Assembly (NCBI RefSeq): GCF_016653465.1
Contig: NZ_NHSQ01000037.1
Span: forward strand, 1 to 42,924
Length of the DNA stretch: 42,924 nucleotides
Source: Thiocystis minor
GTDB taxonomy: Bacteria > Pseudomonadota > Gammaproteobacteria > Chromatiales > Chromatiaceae
Direction: 5' to 3'
Shown here: piece after piece, positions 1 to 9,400 of the stretch
How the letters are laid out: each line of letters begins with the position of its first letter
Position numbering within the stretch: position 1 is the first letter of the stretch
The notes under the pieces: model-generated
The model's database searches: none
Told to the model about the DNA's origin: nothing
Seen by the model: only the letters and a program-made list of their open reading frames with translations
Program-made: the position numbers and the translations under genes

Positions 1-2
1 AG

Positions 3-212
3 GCGGGGATCGCCATGGACATCGATCTGGCGGTTTTCGCGCCCAGGATGAGCGATCGGCAGTTTAGCCGTTTGTGGAATGACATCGATGACTTGCCCAT
101 CGTGTTCAAGATCGACCTGCTGCATTGGGATCGTTTGTCCAATGAGCGCCTCAAAGACAAAATCCTGGACGAGGGGCCAACCTTTTTTCGCCATCGCGCA
201 TCTGACGACTGA
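3..212 (+). CDS. MNT-type nucleotidyltransferase, C-terminal part (cut by window edge)
   Basis: The open frame enters from the left edge, so the gene starts upstream. The visible residues AGIAMDIDLAVF contain the DxD metal-binding motif of DNA-polymerase-beta-like minimal nucleotidyltransferases; the preceding GS-R motif would lie outside the window. The rest (IDDLPIVFKIDLLHWDRLSN) matches the usual C-terminal strand-helix pattern, with a third acidic residue in KIDLL. Proteins of this family are often antitoxins of HEPN-MNT pairs, where they AMPylate the HEPN toxin. Whether a HEPN partner exists cannot be seen, because it would lie upstream. The ATG at 15 is internal to the motif and is not a believable start. 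The frame stops at 210-212, seven bases before pip. The fold is fairly sure and the biological role is not. Confidence 0.7.
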   Translation, partial: AGIAMDIDLAVFAPRMSDRQFSRLWNDIDDLPIVFKIDLLHWDRLSNERLKDKILDEGPTFFRHRASDD

Positions 213-219
213 CAACCGA

Positions 220-1182
220 ATGGACACCAACAGACAAGACCTTTATCCGATCGCCGAACCCTTCGCGACCCATGAACTGGTCGTGGACAACGGTCACCGT
301 CTTTATGTCGAGGAATGCGGTCGCCCCGACGGTATCCCGGCCATCTTCCTACATGGCGGTCCCGGTGCCGGATGCGAGGCGGCGCATCGCGGTTTCTTCG
401 ATCCCGAGCGCTATCGGGCGGTGCTGTTCGATCAGCGCGGCTGCGGACGCTCCACGCCCCATGCGTCGCTGACGGCCAATACCACCTGGGATCTGGTCGC
501 CGATCTCGAACGCATCCGCGAGCGACTCGGCATCGAGCGCTGGCTGGTCTTCGGCGGTTCCTGGGGCTCGACCCTGGCTCTGGCCTATGCCGAAACCCAT
601 CCCGAGCGGGTCGCCGCGCTGGTGGTGCGGGGGATCTTTCTCTGCCGGGACGTGGAGATTCGCTGGTTTTATCAGGATGGCGCGAACTGGATCTTTCCCG
701 ATGACTGGGAGGATTATCTGGCGCCCATTCCGGCGGACGAACGGGGCGATCTGCTGGCGGCCTATCACCGGCGGCTCGCCGGCGCGGACGAGGTGGCGCG
801 GATGGCGGCGGCCAAGGCGTGGTCGGTCTGGGAGGGGCGCACCGCGACCCTGTTGGGCAACCCCGGCATTCAGGCGCATTTCGCCGATCCGCATGTCGCG
901 CTCAGTCTGGCGCGGATCGAGTGCCACTACTTCGTCCATCGTGCCTTTCTCGAACCCGATCAGTTGCTGCGCAACGCCCACCGCCTGGCGCCGATTCCCG
1001 GCGTCATCGTGCAGGGCCGCTACGATGCCATTTGTCCCATGCGCTCGGCCTGGGATCTTCACCAGGCCTGGCCGACGGCCGATTTTCAGGTGATCGCGGA
1101 CGCGGGGCATTCGGCCTTCGAGCCGGGCATCCGTCAGGCATTGGTTGCGGCGACCGACCGTTTCGCGCGCGAACTCGGATGA
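220..1182 (+). CDS. pip: Proline iminopeptidase
   Basis: A 320-residue cytoplasmic alpha/beta hydrolase that releases N-terminal proline from peptides. The oxyanion loop HGGPG is at 45-49, DQRGCGRS at 71-78, and the nucleophile elbow GGSWGS puts the catalytic serine at 114. Asp269 (GRYDAICP) and His297 (AGHSAFEP) complete the triad. Length and motif order are those of peptidase family S33 prolyl aminopeptidase. The frame is open upstream to 79, but homology to the family starts at the ATG at 220 (DLYPIAEPF is the usual N-terminus). The Shine-Dalgarno is weak. dtd follows after 31 bases on the same strand, a probable two-gene operon with a shared theme of handling peptides and aminoacyl-tRNA. 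Confidence 0.93.
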   Translation: MDTNRQDLYPIAEPFATHELVVDNGHRLYVEECGRPDGIPAIFLHGGPGAGCEAAHRGFFDPERYRAVLFDQRGCGRSTPHASLTANTTWDLVADLERIRERLGIERWLVFGGSWGSTLALAYAETHPERVAALVVRGIFLCRDVEIRWFYQDGANWIFPDDWEDYLAPIPADERGDLLAAYHRRLAGADEVARMAAAKAWSVWEGRTATLLGNPGIQAHFADPHVALSLARIECHYFVHRAFLEPDQLLRNAHRLAPIPGVIVQGRYDAICPMRSAWDLHQAWPTADFQVIADAGHSAFEPGIRQALVAATDRFARELG

Positions 1183-1213
1183 GCCGGCATCGCAAAGGCA
1201 CGGGGAGCGGGCG

Positions 1214-1651
1214 GTGATCGGTCTTCTGCAACGGGTGAGTCAGGCGCAAGTCGAGGTGGCGGGCGAGTTGATCGGTGCCATCGAGCGCGGTCTGCTGGTG
1301 CTCGTTGGCGTACAGCCAGGCGATACCGAGGCGCGTGCCGACCGCCTGCTGGAGCGTCTGTTAGGCTATCGCGTCTTTCCCGATGCCGATGACCGCATGA
1401 ATCTGAGTCTTCGCGACATTGGCGGCGGGCTGCTGCTGGTGCCGCAATTCACCCTCGCCGCCGACACCCGCAAGGGGACGCGCGCGAGTTTTACCTCGGC
1501 CGCTCCGCCCGCCGAAGGGGAACGACTCTTCGCGTATCTGGTCGGACAGGCGCGGATCGCCCATCCGCTCCTTGCGACCGGGCGGTTCGGCGCGGAGATG
1601 CGGGTGACGCTGGTCAACGAGGGGCCGGTGACGTTCTGGCTGGAGGCTTAA
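1214..1651 (+). CDS. dtd: D-aminoacyl-tRNA deacylase
   Basis: A 145-residue enzyme that hydrolyses D-aminoacyl-tRNA (and mischarged Gly-tRNA), protecting translation from D-amino acids. It has the family active-site segments [12 protein letters not shown], around residues 76-87, and the cis-Pro motif [10 protein letters not shown] at the C-terminus. The usual family start MI-LLQRVS aligns with the GTG at 1214 (VIGLLQRVS), and GGGGAGCG just upstream is a suitable ribosome binding site, so GTG is chosen over the longer open frame beginning at 1145. The TAA stop at 1649-1651 is at the same time the first three bases of a palindromic repeat element (1649-1733). Confidence 0.94.
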   Translation: MIGLLQRVSQAQVEVAGELIGAIERGLLVLVGVQPGDTEARADRLLERLLGYRVFPDADDRMNLSLRDIGGGLLLVPQFTLAADTRKGTRASFTSAAPPAEGERLFAYLVGQARIAHPLLATGRFGAEMRVTLVNEGPVTFWLEA

Positions 1652-1733
1652 ACCGCGTCCATGACGGTCTGCGTCGTTTTGAGTCGTCCGCCGTGTTTGC
1701 GCTCACCTGTGAAATCCGAGTCGACGCGGTTTA
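1649..1733 (+). repeat. 85-bp palindromic element, copy 1 (supplies dtd stop codon)
   Basis: TAAACCGCGTC at 1649-1659 is the perfect reverse complement of GACGCGGTTTA at 1723-1733. The first 36 bases match the copy at 34497-34581 (read on the minus strand) at 32 of 36 positions, including an identical TGCGTCGTTTTGAGT, and the last 14 bases (GTCGACGCGGTTTA) are identical. The dtd stop codon is the first TAA of the element. An AT-rich 21-bp spacer separates it from copy 2. It could act as a 3'-end hairpin or be a non-autonomous mobile element. Confidence 0.85.
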
Positions 1734-1754
1734 ATTCATTAATTTTTAAATATT

Positions 1755-1840
1755 TAAACCGCGCCCCGCCGACCGTCCATGGTGACGCAAAGCGAGTTGA
1801 AGAGCCACGAAACGACGTTTCTCGCTCTGGGCGCGGTTTA
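1755..1840 (-). repeat. 86-bp palindromic element, copy 2
   Basis: Terminal inverted repeats are 14 bp and perfect if the flanking TT/AA is included: TTTAAACCGCGCCC at 1753-1766 against GGGCGCGGTTTAAA at 1829-1842. Read on the minus strand it begins TAAACCGCGCCCAG and carries CGTCGTTTCG, and near the far end TTTGCGTCACC, which resembles TTTGCGCTCACC in copy 1. It is therefore a more diverged member of the same family, facing copy 1 head-to-head. It ends 25 bases before the ATG of the next gene, so it probably sits in that gene's promoter or leader. Confidence 0.75.
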
Positions 1841-1865
1841 AACGTTCATCCTGAAGCGGTCTCTC

Positions 1866-3128
1866 ATGCGCCTACATTCCTTCCTGGTTCCGATCTTCAT
1901 CGCTTCCCTGCTGATTGGTGGCATCGGTCCGCTGTGGGCGGAAGACGCGGCGGCCCCGCCGACTGGGGATGTCTGGAGCCTGACCCGCGAGACGGCGACT
2001 GGATGGTGGGAGCAGTCCCGCGACTACGCGGGGCAGGCGCTTGAGGATGCCCGCCGTCTGCTCTCCGACGACCGGGATTTCGGGCGTGTCTGGGATGCGG
2101 CCATCCCGAAGCTGGAAGGTGCGCTGACCCTGGAGGAGCGTCAATCGGAACTGCCCGAATCGGCCTGGTTCGGCGCCGATCAGGCGTCCAATCGCGCCGA
2201 GATCGACAAACTGCTCGATCAGGCGGTGGACATCCTCTCGGTGTCGCCCGCGCTCCGCCATCGCGACCGCATCCAGGCGGTGCAGACCGAGATCGAAAAG
2301 GCGCGCGCGGAGATTGCCGAGTACCGCCAGAAACGGGTGTCGGCGCCGAGCGAGTCGACGATCGGCAAGACGGTCGCGGATTACGACCGCCTGATCGAGA
2401 TCCGCGAGGACGACATCGAACGCTTGAGTCGAGAGGCGGACAGCGTCAAGCGGGAGTTCGCGCAAGAGCTTCGCGCCATGGGGCTCGAACTGGGCGACGA
2501 GCAGGTCGAATTCCTGCTCTCCACCGTGGTCGGCGACAATCTGGTCGACCTCGGCATCCTGTTCGACAACGTCAAGTCCATCACGCAGCAGCTCGAACGG
2601 CTGGTGGCCGAGAGCGGCGAGGATCTCCAGAGCGCGCGGCGCTATTACGGTCTTTACGTTGTGCTGCTGCGGGCGCTCCAGCGCATGCATCTTCAGATCG
2701 AGGAGGCGATCGGCGAGCAATATCTGCCCCAGATCGACGGCATCGTCGCCCAGGCGCAGGCACTCTCCGGCGAGACTCGGCGTCTGCTGCATGTCTCGCC
2801 CGACAAGCAGGCGCTGCTGACCTCCAATCTGGAGGCGCAGCAACTCACTATCGAGGCCGCCGGCGTCTATCGTCAATATCTCGACGAGCAGGCCCGACAG
2901 GTGCGCAAGGCGCGGCAGGAACTGGATCGGGACATCGACGCCGCCTGGAACACCTACGAGACGGTTCGGGTCTCCGGGGAGTTGGTCGGTCTGGTCAAAT
3001 CCAGTCAACAGTTGCTGGAGAGCTTGATGAATCGCCAGATCCCGACGCTGCGTCCCTTCGAGAATCTGGAAATGCAGCGCGAGTTTCAGAAGTTGACCCA
3101 GCAGTTGCGCGGAGAAGAAGGGCGTTAG
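1866..3128 (+). CDS. Exported coiled-coil protein of unknown function
   Basis: Not recognised as a named family. The 420-residue product begins with a clear Sec signal peptide (MRLHSFLVP, a hydrophobic stretch to about 20, then GPLWA|ED with cleavage near residue 25). The mature part is almost wholly alpha-helical and charged. Heptad-like segments lie around 105-200 (RIQAVQTEIEKARAEIAEYRQK, then DDIERLSREADSVKREF) and around 310-380. No membrane segment follows the signal, so the protein is probably periplasmic. The organisation recalls the periplasmic helical region of MscK-type channels, but there is no channel domain, so this is only a structural analogy. It stands alone between a repeat cluster and a convergent gene pair. 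Confidence 0.8.
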   Translation: MRLHSFLVPIFIASLLIGGIGPLWAEDAAAPPTGDVWSLTRETATGWWEQSRDYAGQALEDARRLLSDDRDFGRVWDAAIPKLEGALTLEERQSELPESAWFGADQASNRAEIDKLLDQAVDILSVSPALRHRDRIQAVQTEIEKARAEIAEYRQKRVSAPSESTIGKTVADYDRLIEIREDDIERLSREADSVKREFAQELRAMGLELGDEQVEFLLSTVVGDNLVDLGILFDNVKSITQQLERLVAESGEDLQSARRYYGLYVVLLRALQRMHLQIEEAIGEQYLPQIDGIVAQAQALSGETRRLLHVSPDKQALLTSNLEAQQLTIEAAGVYRQYLDEQARQVRKARQELDRDIDAAWNTYETVRVSGELVGLVKSSQQLLESLMNRQIPTLRPFENLEMQREFQKLTQQLRGEEGR

Positions 3129-3170
3129 AATCCCCGCTTTTGTAAGGCGGTCATGAAAGGTTCATTGCCG

Positions 3171-3566
<396 letters not shown>

Positions 3567-4106
3567 TTATGGCGCATACGGATAAGGATCGGCCTGCCCC
3601 AGCGGGACATACCCGAAGACGATCTCGCCCTGGGTGCCATCGTCGAGCGCGAGCTTGCCGATCCCGTTGCGACCGTCGCTGTCGCGAATGATGTCGGCCC
3701 AGCCGCTGCGGCCATCGTCGCAATAGACATCGTAGATCGCGTCCGGCGATCCCGCGAAGGCGTTATAGCTGCCGCGGCAACCATTGCGACCATTGGATAC
3801 GCGGAAACTTGCCTGAGAAATATCGGACTGGTAATGGCCCAGATAGACATCCTTCTCCATCATGACCGCGAAGGGGCCGGAGGTGGAGTGGCCCGGCGGC
3901 AGCGTATTGGCCCGCGGTTGCTCGAAAGAGTCGAGCACCTGACTCAGACAGGACGGATAGTCCTCCAGATCCAGATGCCCGCACAGTCGCTGACCATAAT
4001 CCTCGGGCGTGACCGTGGTGGCGATACCGCCCAAATGGCTGGGCGGAAAGAGCCCGCAGCCCCCGCACAGAATGGATAAACCGACGATGGCGACCGATCG
4101 AAACAT
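3567..4106 (-). CDS. Putative lipoprotein, unknown function
   Basis: A 179-residue product starting MFRSVAIVGLSILCGGCGLF. It has a short signal and a lipobox-like LCGGC, so Cys17 is the likely lipidated residue. GGAGAAAG before the ATG at 4106 supports this start over the longer frame from 4160. The mature protein has repeated SNGRNGC / SDGRNGIG motifs and several Cys (RNGCRGSYNAF, DVYCDDGRSGW). The C-terminal half looks like a small all-beta domain containing DGTQGEIVFGY. No family is recognised. It is followed after 15 bases by the aspartyl-protease-like gene and diverges from the Cys-rich lipoprotein gene at 4305, leaving a 198-base shared promoter region. Confidence 0.75.
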   Translation of the reverse strand: MFRSVAIVGLSILCGGCGLFPPSHLGGIATTVTPEDYGQRLCGHLDLEDYPSCLSQVLDSFEQPRANTLPPGHSTSGPFAVMMEKDVYLGHYQSDISQASFRVSNGRNGCRGSYNAFAGSPDAIYDVYCDDGRSGWADIIRDSDGRNGIGKLALDDGTQGEIVFGYVPLGQADPYPYAP

Positions 4107-4304
4107 CGACTTTCTCCGCTGAAACCGCGCCCGGCGTGGCAAGTGTTGTTGGTGTATCAAGCATGACCAGGGTTAAAGTTTAGCCTGATCGCGGCTTTGG
4201 GCGTGACGCTGGATCACGCACAATACAACGATTTCCGGCTACAGTTCAGGGTGGCGCGTCATGGGACGCGACCCTTATGTCTTTCATGACACGGAGTGAT
4301 CCAG

Positions 4305-4703
4305 ATGAGGTTCGATTTCCGCTTTTTACTCTCTCGCCGCCGATCCGTCCAGAAGACCGGCATTCGCGCGGGTATCGGTCTGCTGTCCCTGTTGCTGCTG
4401 GTCTCCTGCGCCAGGCCGCTGGTGCTCGACGCGACCTTGCCCCAGCAGATCGCCGAACTCGGTTGTATCGGCGAGTGTCGCGCGACGCGGGAAGCGTGCA
4501 ATGCGGATGCCCGTGACGAGTACCGCCAATGCCAGGCAGGCTACGGCTCGTCGTTTCGCGTGTACCGCTGGTGTCTCGCATCCGCGAGCGAACAGGGCGA
4601 GTGCGGTTACCCCTGGTGGTCCTGCGCCGAGAATCGCTTTGGTTACTGCACGAATCGTTATCGCGAATGCGAGAGCGCCTGTCGGCCTCCGAGCCGCTTC
4701 TGA
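4305..4703 (+). CDS. Small cysteine-rich lipoprotein
   Basis: A 132-residue product with an Arg-rich n-region, a hydrophobic stretch LLSLLLLVSC and lipobox Cys35, so it is predicted to be membrane-anchored. The mature part has ten further Cys, mostly in short pairs (CIGEC, CRATREAC, QCQ, WC, EC, SCAENRFGYC, ECESAC), suggesting a disulfide-stabilised fold or metal site. CGGAG lies 8 bases before the ATG at 4305, which is preferred to the in-frame GTG at 4296. The gene ends 4 bases from the convergent cysS stop. The family is not recognised. Confidence 0.75.
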   Translation: MRFDFRFLLSRRRSVQKTGIRAGIGLLSLLLLVSCARPLVLDATLPQQIAELGCIGECRATREACNADARDEYRQCQAGYGSSFRVYRWCLASASEQGECGYPWWSCAENRFGYCTNRYRECESACRPPSRF

Positions 4704-4707
4704 CGGG

Positions 4708-6096
4708 CTACATGGACGCCCGGCGCCAGATCGTGCCCTGTGGATTGTCCTCCAGCACGATCCCGGCCTCGGTCAGAACGGCGCGGATCCGGTCGGCCTC
4801 GGCCCAATTCTTCGCGGCGCGGGCGGCGATGCGCTGTGCGATCAAGTCGTCGATGTCGCGAGCCGCAAGCCCGCCAGCCGTCGCATCGCCGCGCAGATAG
4901 CGCTCCGCGTCGTCCTGGAGCAGGCCAAGTACTTCGCCCATTCGCCGCAATTCGGCGCCGAGGGCGGCGGCGCGATCAAGCTCGTCGGCGCGTACCCGAT
5001 TGATCTCCCGCGCCAGATCGAACAGGACGGCCAGGGCTTCCGGGGTATTGAAATCATCGTCCATGGCCGCGTTGAAGCGTTCGCGGAAGGTCTCGCCACC
5101 GGCCGGCTCGGTCGTGGGCAGACCGCGCAGCGCCGTGTAGAACCGGGTCAGTGCGGCGCGGGCATTCTGGAGATGCTCGTCATCGTAATTCAGCGGGCTG
5201 CGATATTGGCTGGTCAGGATGAAATAGCGGATTTCCTCGGGCCGATAGCGTTGCAGAATCTCGCGCACGGTGAAAAAGTTGCCCAGCGATTTGGACATTT
5301 TTTCCTCGTTCACGCGCACGAACCCGTTGTGCATCCAGACATTCACGAAAGGCTCGCCGGTCGCGCCCTCGGACTGCGCGATCTCGTTTTCATGGTGCGG
5401 GAACTGGAGATCGGCGCCGCCGCCATGGATGTCGAAATGGTTGCCCAGGGCACAAGTGCTCATCGCCGAGCACTCGATATGCCAGCCCGGCCGTCCCGCT
5501 CCCCACGGCGAATCCCACGCCGGCTCGTCCGGTTTCGCGGCCTTCCAGAGTGCGAAATCGAGCGGGTCGCGCTTGGCCTCGCCAATCTCGACCCGCGCGC
5601 CTGAACGCAGATCCTGCGGATCCTTGCCCGAGAGCTTGCCATAGTCCGGAAAGCGGCTGACCGCATAATAGACATCGCCATTGTCGGCGACATAGGCGAG
5701 TTCTTTTTCGATCAGGGTCTGAACCATCGACAGGATCTGATCCATGTGCCCGGTCGCCCGCGGCTCGTCGGTGGGCGGAAGGATCCCAAGCGCCTCCGCA
5801 TCCTCGTGCATGGCCTGGATGAAACGCTCGGTCAGCGCCGGGAAGGGCTCGCCGTTCTCGGCCGCGCGGCGGATGATCTTGTCGTCGATATCCGTGATGT
5901 TGCGAATGTAGGTGACCGCATAGCCCAGCGTCTTGAGGTAGCGGTACACGACATCGAATGCCACCAGCACCCGCGCGTGGCCGAGGTGACAGTAGTCGTA
6001 GACCGTCATGCCGCAGACATACATGCTGACCCGACCGGGCGCGATGGGTTGGAAAGTCTCTTTCTGACGGGTCAGGCTGTTGTAGATCTGTAGCAT
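4708..6096 (-). CDS. cysS: Cysteinyl-tRNA synthetase
   Basis: A 462-residue class I aminoacyl-tRNA synthetase that charges tRNA-Cys; the E. coli enzyme has 461. The zinc ligands are visible: Cys28 in [10 protein letters not shown], Cys209 in WHIECSAMS, His234 and Glu238 in FPHHENE. The HIGH signature appears as HLGH at 37-40 and KMSKS is at 266-270. The start [15 protein letters not shown] at 6096 is fixed by homology; the frame stays open upstream to 6231 without family similarity. No good Shine-Dalgarno precedes it; the bases upstream of the ATG read ATCCTCCCA, which is the anti-SD sense. It converges on the Cys-rich lipoprotein gene. Confidence 0.97.
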   Translation of the reverse strand: MLQIYNSLTRQKETFQPIAPGRVSMYVCGMTVYDYCHLGHARVLVAFDVVYRYLKTLGYAVTYIRNITDIDDKIIRRAAENGEPFPALTERFIQAMHEDAEALGILPPTDEPRATGHMDQILSMVQTLIEKELAYVADNGDVYYAVSRFPDYGKLSGKDPQDLRSGARVEIGEAKRDPLDFALWKAAKPDEPAWDSPWGAGRPGWHIECSAMSTCALGNHFDIHGGGADLQFPHHENEIAQSEGATGEPFVNVWMHNGFVRVNEEKMSKSLGNFFTVREILQRYRPEEIRYFILTSQYRSPLNYDDEHLQNARAALTRFYTALRGLPTTEPAGGETFRERFNAAMDDDFNTPEALAVLFDLAREINRVRADELDRAAALGAELRRMGEVLGLLQDDAERYLRGDATAGGLAARDIDDLIAQRIAARAAKNWAEADRIRAVLTEAGIVLEDNPQGTIWRRASM

Positions 6097-6419
6097 TGGG
6101 AGGATCTGGTTCGATGGTGACCGAAACGAAGCTCTAATGGTAGCAAAGACGTCAGGATTGTTTGGCGAAATTGGTCTGCTCGGGTGCGACCGCAACGGAT
6201 GTCTGGCTGGGCTAAACAAGAGTGGAGACAAGGCATTGCCTTGTCTCTACTACCCCAGCAGATTGGCAATGACGCATCACTGTTGGTCGCGCCCGGCCTG
6301 CTCGCGACCGGCGCTCCGCCAGGCGGCGTTGAACACTCTCCCGGAGATGGTCATCCGCTAGCCGTTCGTGCATATTATGATCATAAAGCCAAGAAACGCG
6401 CGCCATAGGCGCTCAGCTT
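6097..6419. other. Divergent intergenic region with a 29-bp palindrome
   Basis: These 323 bases separate the divergent cysS and hybrid-kinase genes. No convincing coding frame was found; the short open frames here overlap the gene starts or lack ribosome binding sites. It holds the palindrome at 6222-6250. The promoters of both genes must lie here, but I could not assign -35/-10 boxes with confidence. CATATTATGATCATA at about 6370-6384 is the most AT-rich stretch before the kinase gene. Confidence 0.5.
6222..6250. repeat. 29-bp dispersed palindrome, copy 1
   Basis: Arms of 14 bases, GTGGAGACAAGGCA (6222-6235) and TGCCTTGTCTCTAC (6237-6250), around a single T, with one mismatch. A second copy with identical length and layout is at 39119-39147 (25 of 29 identical). 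At stem position 10/20 the pair is A-T here and G-C in the other copy, which suggests the stem itself is maintained. It lies between divergent genes, so it is not an ordinary gene-end terminator; a REP-like element is the simplest reading. Confidence 0.8.
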
Positions 6420-9400
6420 ATGTCGCAGCCACCCACCGCGCCCCTCCAGGAACTCTCGGATCAGGACGAACCTTACCCACCGATCGACGGCGATACGCTG
6501 TTCTCGCTCTCGCTCGACATGCTCTGCATCGCGGATCTCGACGGGCGGTTCAGGCGACTCAATTCCGCCTTCAGCGAGACGCTCGGTTACTCCACCGAAG
6601 AACTGCTGGCGCACTCCTACTTCGATTTACTCCATCCCGATGACCATGAGCGCACGCGCGCCGAGCTGGAGCAACTGCGCCGGGGACACCCGACCGTACA
6701 CTTCGAGAACCGCTACCGTTGCCGGGATGGCGCCTGGAAATGGTTGTGCTGGCGTGCCCAGCTCATTGCCGCGGGGGATCTGGTCTACGCCACTGCGCAC
6801 GATGTCACGGATCGCCGAAACGCGGAAGACGCCCTGCGGACGACGCAGACGACCCTGACCAGCATCATCGACGGCACGCGACTCGGCACCTGGGAATGGT
6901 GTGTCCAGACCGGGGCCACCGTCTTCAATCCTCGCTGGGCCGGGATGCTCGGCTATCGGCTCGACGAACTGGCACCGATCTCCATCGAAACCTGGATGCA
7001 ACTGACGCATCCGGAGGATGTGGCGGAAGCCCAGGTACGGTTGCAACGCCATTTTGCCGGCGCCACGGACAATTACGAATGCGAGATCCGGATGCGCCAC
7101 CGCGATGGGCATTGGGTGTGGGTGCAGGATACCGGCAAGGTCATCGTCTGGACCGCGGATGGCCAGCCGCTGACGATGGTGGGCACCCATCGGGATATTA
7201 CGGCGCGCAAGCAAACCGAGGAGGAGTTGGAACGGCGGGTCGCCGCGCGCACGGCGGAACTGCGGGAGAGTCGGGAACGGCTGCGCGCTACCCTCGAGCA
7301 TTCGCCGGTCGGCATGACCCTGATGACGCTCGATGGCGGCTGGCTCGATATCAATCCGGCGTTCTGCCGCTTCCTCGGCTATGACCGGGACGCATTGCTG
7401 GCGATGACGTCTCAATCGGTGACCCATCCGGAAGACCGGGAAACCTCGGCGGAGTTGTTCCGCGCGACGCTTGAGGATGGCGTCGAGCGCCAGGAACTGG
7501 AGAAGCGCTATCTACACAAAAATGGACACATCGTGTGGGGGCTCCTTAGCGCCTCGCTGGTGCGGGACGCGGCAGGCAATCCCGACTACTTTATCGGACA
7601 GATCCAGGACATCACGGCACGCAAGCGGGTCAGCAAGGCGCTGACCGCCAGCGAGCATTTCAAGCGGGTGACGCTCGATGCGCTGGAGACTCACGTCGCG
7701 GTCCTCAATATGGATGGCGATGTCATCGCCGCGAATCGCGCCTGGCGCCTGTTCATGACCGAGCATGGCCCGGAGTGCGGGCATGCGAGCGAAGGCATGA
7801 ATTACCTGGCGGCCTGCGAACGGAGCGCGGCGGCGGGTCGCCAGCCCGCGGCCTGGATGGCAGACGCGGTGCGCGCCGTCGCCGGGGGGACGCGCGTGGA
7901 CTGGTTTCAGGAATATCGCTGTCAAACCGCGCGGGGGGAATGCTGGTTTCATGCTCGCATCAGATCTTTCCATGTCAACGCCTCGCTGTACCTGCTGATC
8001 GCGATCACCGATGTCTCCGCCTTGAAGACGGCGCAGCAGGCCGCCGAACGCGCGCAACACCTCTTCCACGATTTGTTCGACTTTGCCCCCGACGCCATCG
8101 TCATGACTGATCGAGAGGGGACAATCCGGTTGGCGAACCGCCAGGCGGAGTGCCTCTTTGGCTGGTCACGCACGGAGTTGGTCGGTCAGCCTATCGAGGT
8201 TCTCATCCCGGACAGCGCCCGCACGCGCCATCCTGCCCTGCGCAAACGCTTTCAGGAATCGCCCGCCCTGCGACCCCTCGCCGGGACGCACCGCGACAGC
8301 CTGCGGGGGCTGCGCAAGGATGGCAGCGAGTTTCCGGCCGAGATCAGCCTCAACCCCATGGAGACCGAGGAGGGTCCGATGGTGGCGGCGGCGGTGCGCG
8401 ATCTCACCGCGCGTCAGGAACAGGAGGCCGACCGCGCGGCGCGTCTGGTGGCGGAACAGGCAAGCCTCGCCAAATCGGCCTTTCTCGCGATCATGAGTCA
8501 CGAGATCCGCACGCCGCTCAACGGCATCATCGGGAGCGTGGATCTGCTCGCCAGGTCGAACCTCGATCCGGCGCAGCGGGAACTGACGGACACGATCCGC
8601 GAGTCGGCAATCGGCCTGCTCGGGGTGATCAACGACATCCTCGATTTCTCCAAGATTGAGGCGGGCCGGATGGCACTGGAGCGCGAGCCCATCTCGCCGC
8701 GGCAGGTGGTGGAAACGGTCTGTGGCGCGCTTCAGGCACTGGCGGCGCGGCGCGGGGTGAGGCTGCGGATGTTCACCGATCCCCGGTTGCCCGCGGGCAT
8801 TCTCGGCGACAGCCTGCGGCTGCGCCAGATCCTCAATAACCTGCTTTCCAACGCCATCAAATTCTCGAGCGCGGAGGGTCGGCGGGGAGAGGTGGCGATC
8901 CGCGTCGAGCCGGTCGGTGGAGCCTGGTTGCGGTTCACGGTGAGCGACGACGGCATCGGCATGACACCCGAGGTTCAGGCCAAACTCTTCAGCCCCTTCG
9001 TGCAGGCCGAGACCTCGACCACGCGCCGCTTTGGCGGCACAGGCTTGGGACTCTCGATCGTGCAGAGCCTGCTCGAACTGCTGGGAGGACGCATCGAGGT
9101 CGAGAGCGCGTCGGGGCAGGGGACGACCTTTCGAGTCATCCTGCCGTTTGAGCCGGCCCCCGACCCCATGCCACAATGCCGCCCCGATCTCGCCGGCCTG
9201 GAGTGTCTGGCGATCGCGCGCGAGGCGGGCCAGGCGGACGACTGGTGCCGCTATCTGGAGCATGCCGGCGCGTGCGCGGAGTCGTTCCAGGATTGGGAAG
9301 CCGCCGCGCGGAGGCTGACCCCGGACGCCGCCGGGCGCCAGGTTCTGGTGTTGGAAGCCGAGCCGAAGGTGGCCGAACACTGGCGCTCGGAGCTGCCCGT

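Noticed and set aside
3135-3160. Intrinsic terminator after the exported coiled-coil gene (CCGCTTTTGTAAGGCGG)
   Set aside because: The stem is short and imperfect, and there is no T-tract.
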